This document shows, one piece after another, positions 63,893 to 64,000 of a DNA stretch of 64,000 nucleotides. Position numbers and translations under genes: made by a program. Each line of letters starts with the position of its first letter. The stretch's first letter is position 1. The DNA is taken from assembly GCA_963789275.1 (NCBI GenBank), contig CAWBKF010000047.1:62001-126000 (forward strand), read 5' to 3'. The DNA is from DAHUYF01 sp963789275 (GTDB lineage Bacteria; Pseudomonadota; Alphaproteobacteria; ATCC43930; CGMCC-115725). The notes beneath the pieces were generated by a model, which did not search any database, was not told the DNA's origin, and worked only from the letters and a program-made list of their open reading frames with translations.

Positions 63893-64000
63893 CAATGGCC
63901 TCGGCGCATACTGGGCAAGGAGCGCATGGTGGAGCGATCCAAGTCCGCTGTCGAGCCTGACCCGACGGCTTGAGGAATGCCCGTCGACTCCCTATACACC

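Noticed and set aside
1..64000. tRNA, rRNA or tmRNA genes and a tRNA attachment site
   Set aside because: No cloverleaf with a TTC-loop arm and no rRNA sequence was recognised on either strand by eye; a tRNA scan would be decisive.

Overview
The window is GC-rich, tightly packed, two-stranded bacterial DNA. Gene content (LivK-type binding protein, TAXI-type binding protein, CaiB/BaiF CoA-transferase, cyclase/hydrolase fusion, proline-rich TonB) suggests an alphaproteobacterium of the Rhizobiales/Rhodospirillales type; no rRNA or tRNA is present to fix the taxon. It joins four blocks. (1) 1-8281: a type I restriction-modification island, ordered GIY-YIG-like end, hsdM, fic, hsdS, hsdR and a YgjP-like metallopeptidase, largely overlapping or closely spaced. 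(2) 8835-15910: a catabolic cluster with a VOC-fold ring-cleavage-type protein, RidA, SDR, 2-oxo-hept-3-ene-1,7-dioate-type hydratase, a reverse-strand LLM flavin monooxygenase, an SCP2-like protein, an alpha/beta hydrolase and a branched-chain-amino-acid-type ABC binding protein. This suggests uptake and meta-cleavage-like breakdown of an aromatic or ring acid. (3) about 15.9-61.7 kb: a phage-like element. (4) 61750-63892: host TonB and CoA-transferase genes.

The phage-like element starts with a CI/S24 repressor facing a winged-helix gene across a cluster of TATGCATA boxes. Then come TerS, a toxin-immunity locus, TerL, a cargo block (WD40 protein, TAXI protein, periplasmic protein, receiver protein), portal, a second toxin-immunity array, GroES-like protein, scaffold, head proteins, major capsid, a reverse-strand cyclase, the tail module with two reverse-strand methyltransferases, and a lysis end (membrane protein, lysin-like protein, holin, lipase). 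I see no integrase, excisionase, replication gene or att site, so it is a defective prophage, a domesticated particle (gene-transfer-agent-like), or a phage whose early genes lie elsewhere.

The most striking feature is that virion genes carry polymorphic-toxin-style tips. A 564-aa protein next to TerS ends in an HHAIEQ-type nuclease tip and is followed by five immunity-type genes, including a duplicated pair and a decayed copy. The portal protein has a 216-aa extension ending in a toxin-44-like domain, followed by a multi-span membrane protein. Downstream lie an orphan cassette that starts with the same portal junction sequence, plus fragments of the portal, the pre-toxin linker and the immunity gene. 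A third gene (35723) shares its head with a basic virion protein and has a different tail followed by a membrane protein. This looks like a recombining toxin-tip/immunity array inside a head-gene module.

A possible late-promoter-like motif (TTGnnn, a conserved G-rich spacer, TAnAnn) occurs three times, before TerS, gene 35723 and the capsid module; the first copy is followed at once by an intrinsic terminator. Many tail genes need frame changes to be read end to end, and four have in-frame stops that are all TAG. Two host genes (11464, 13806) also need a one-base correction, so decay and sequence error cannot be separated here.
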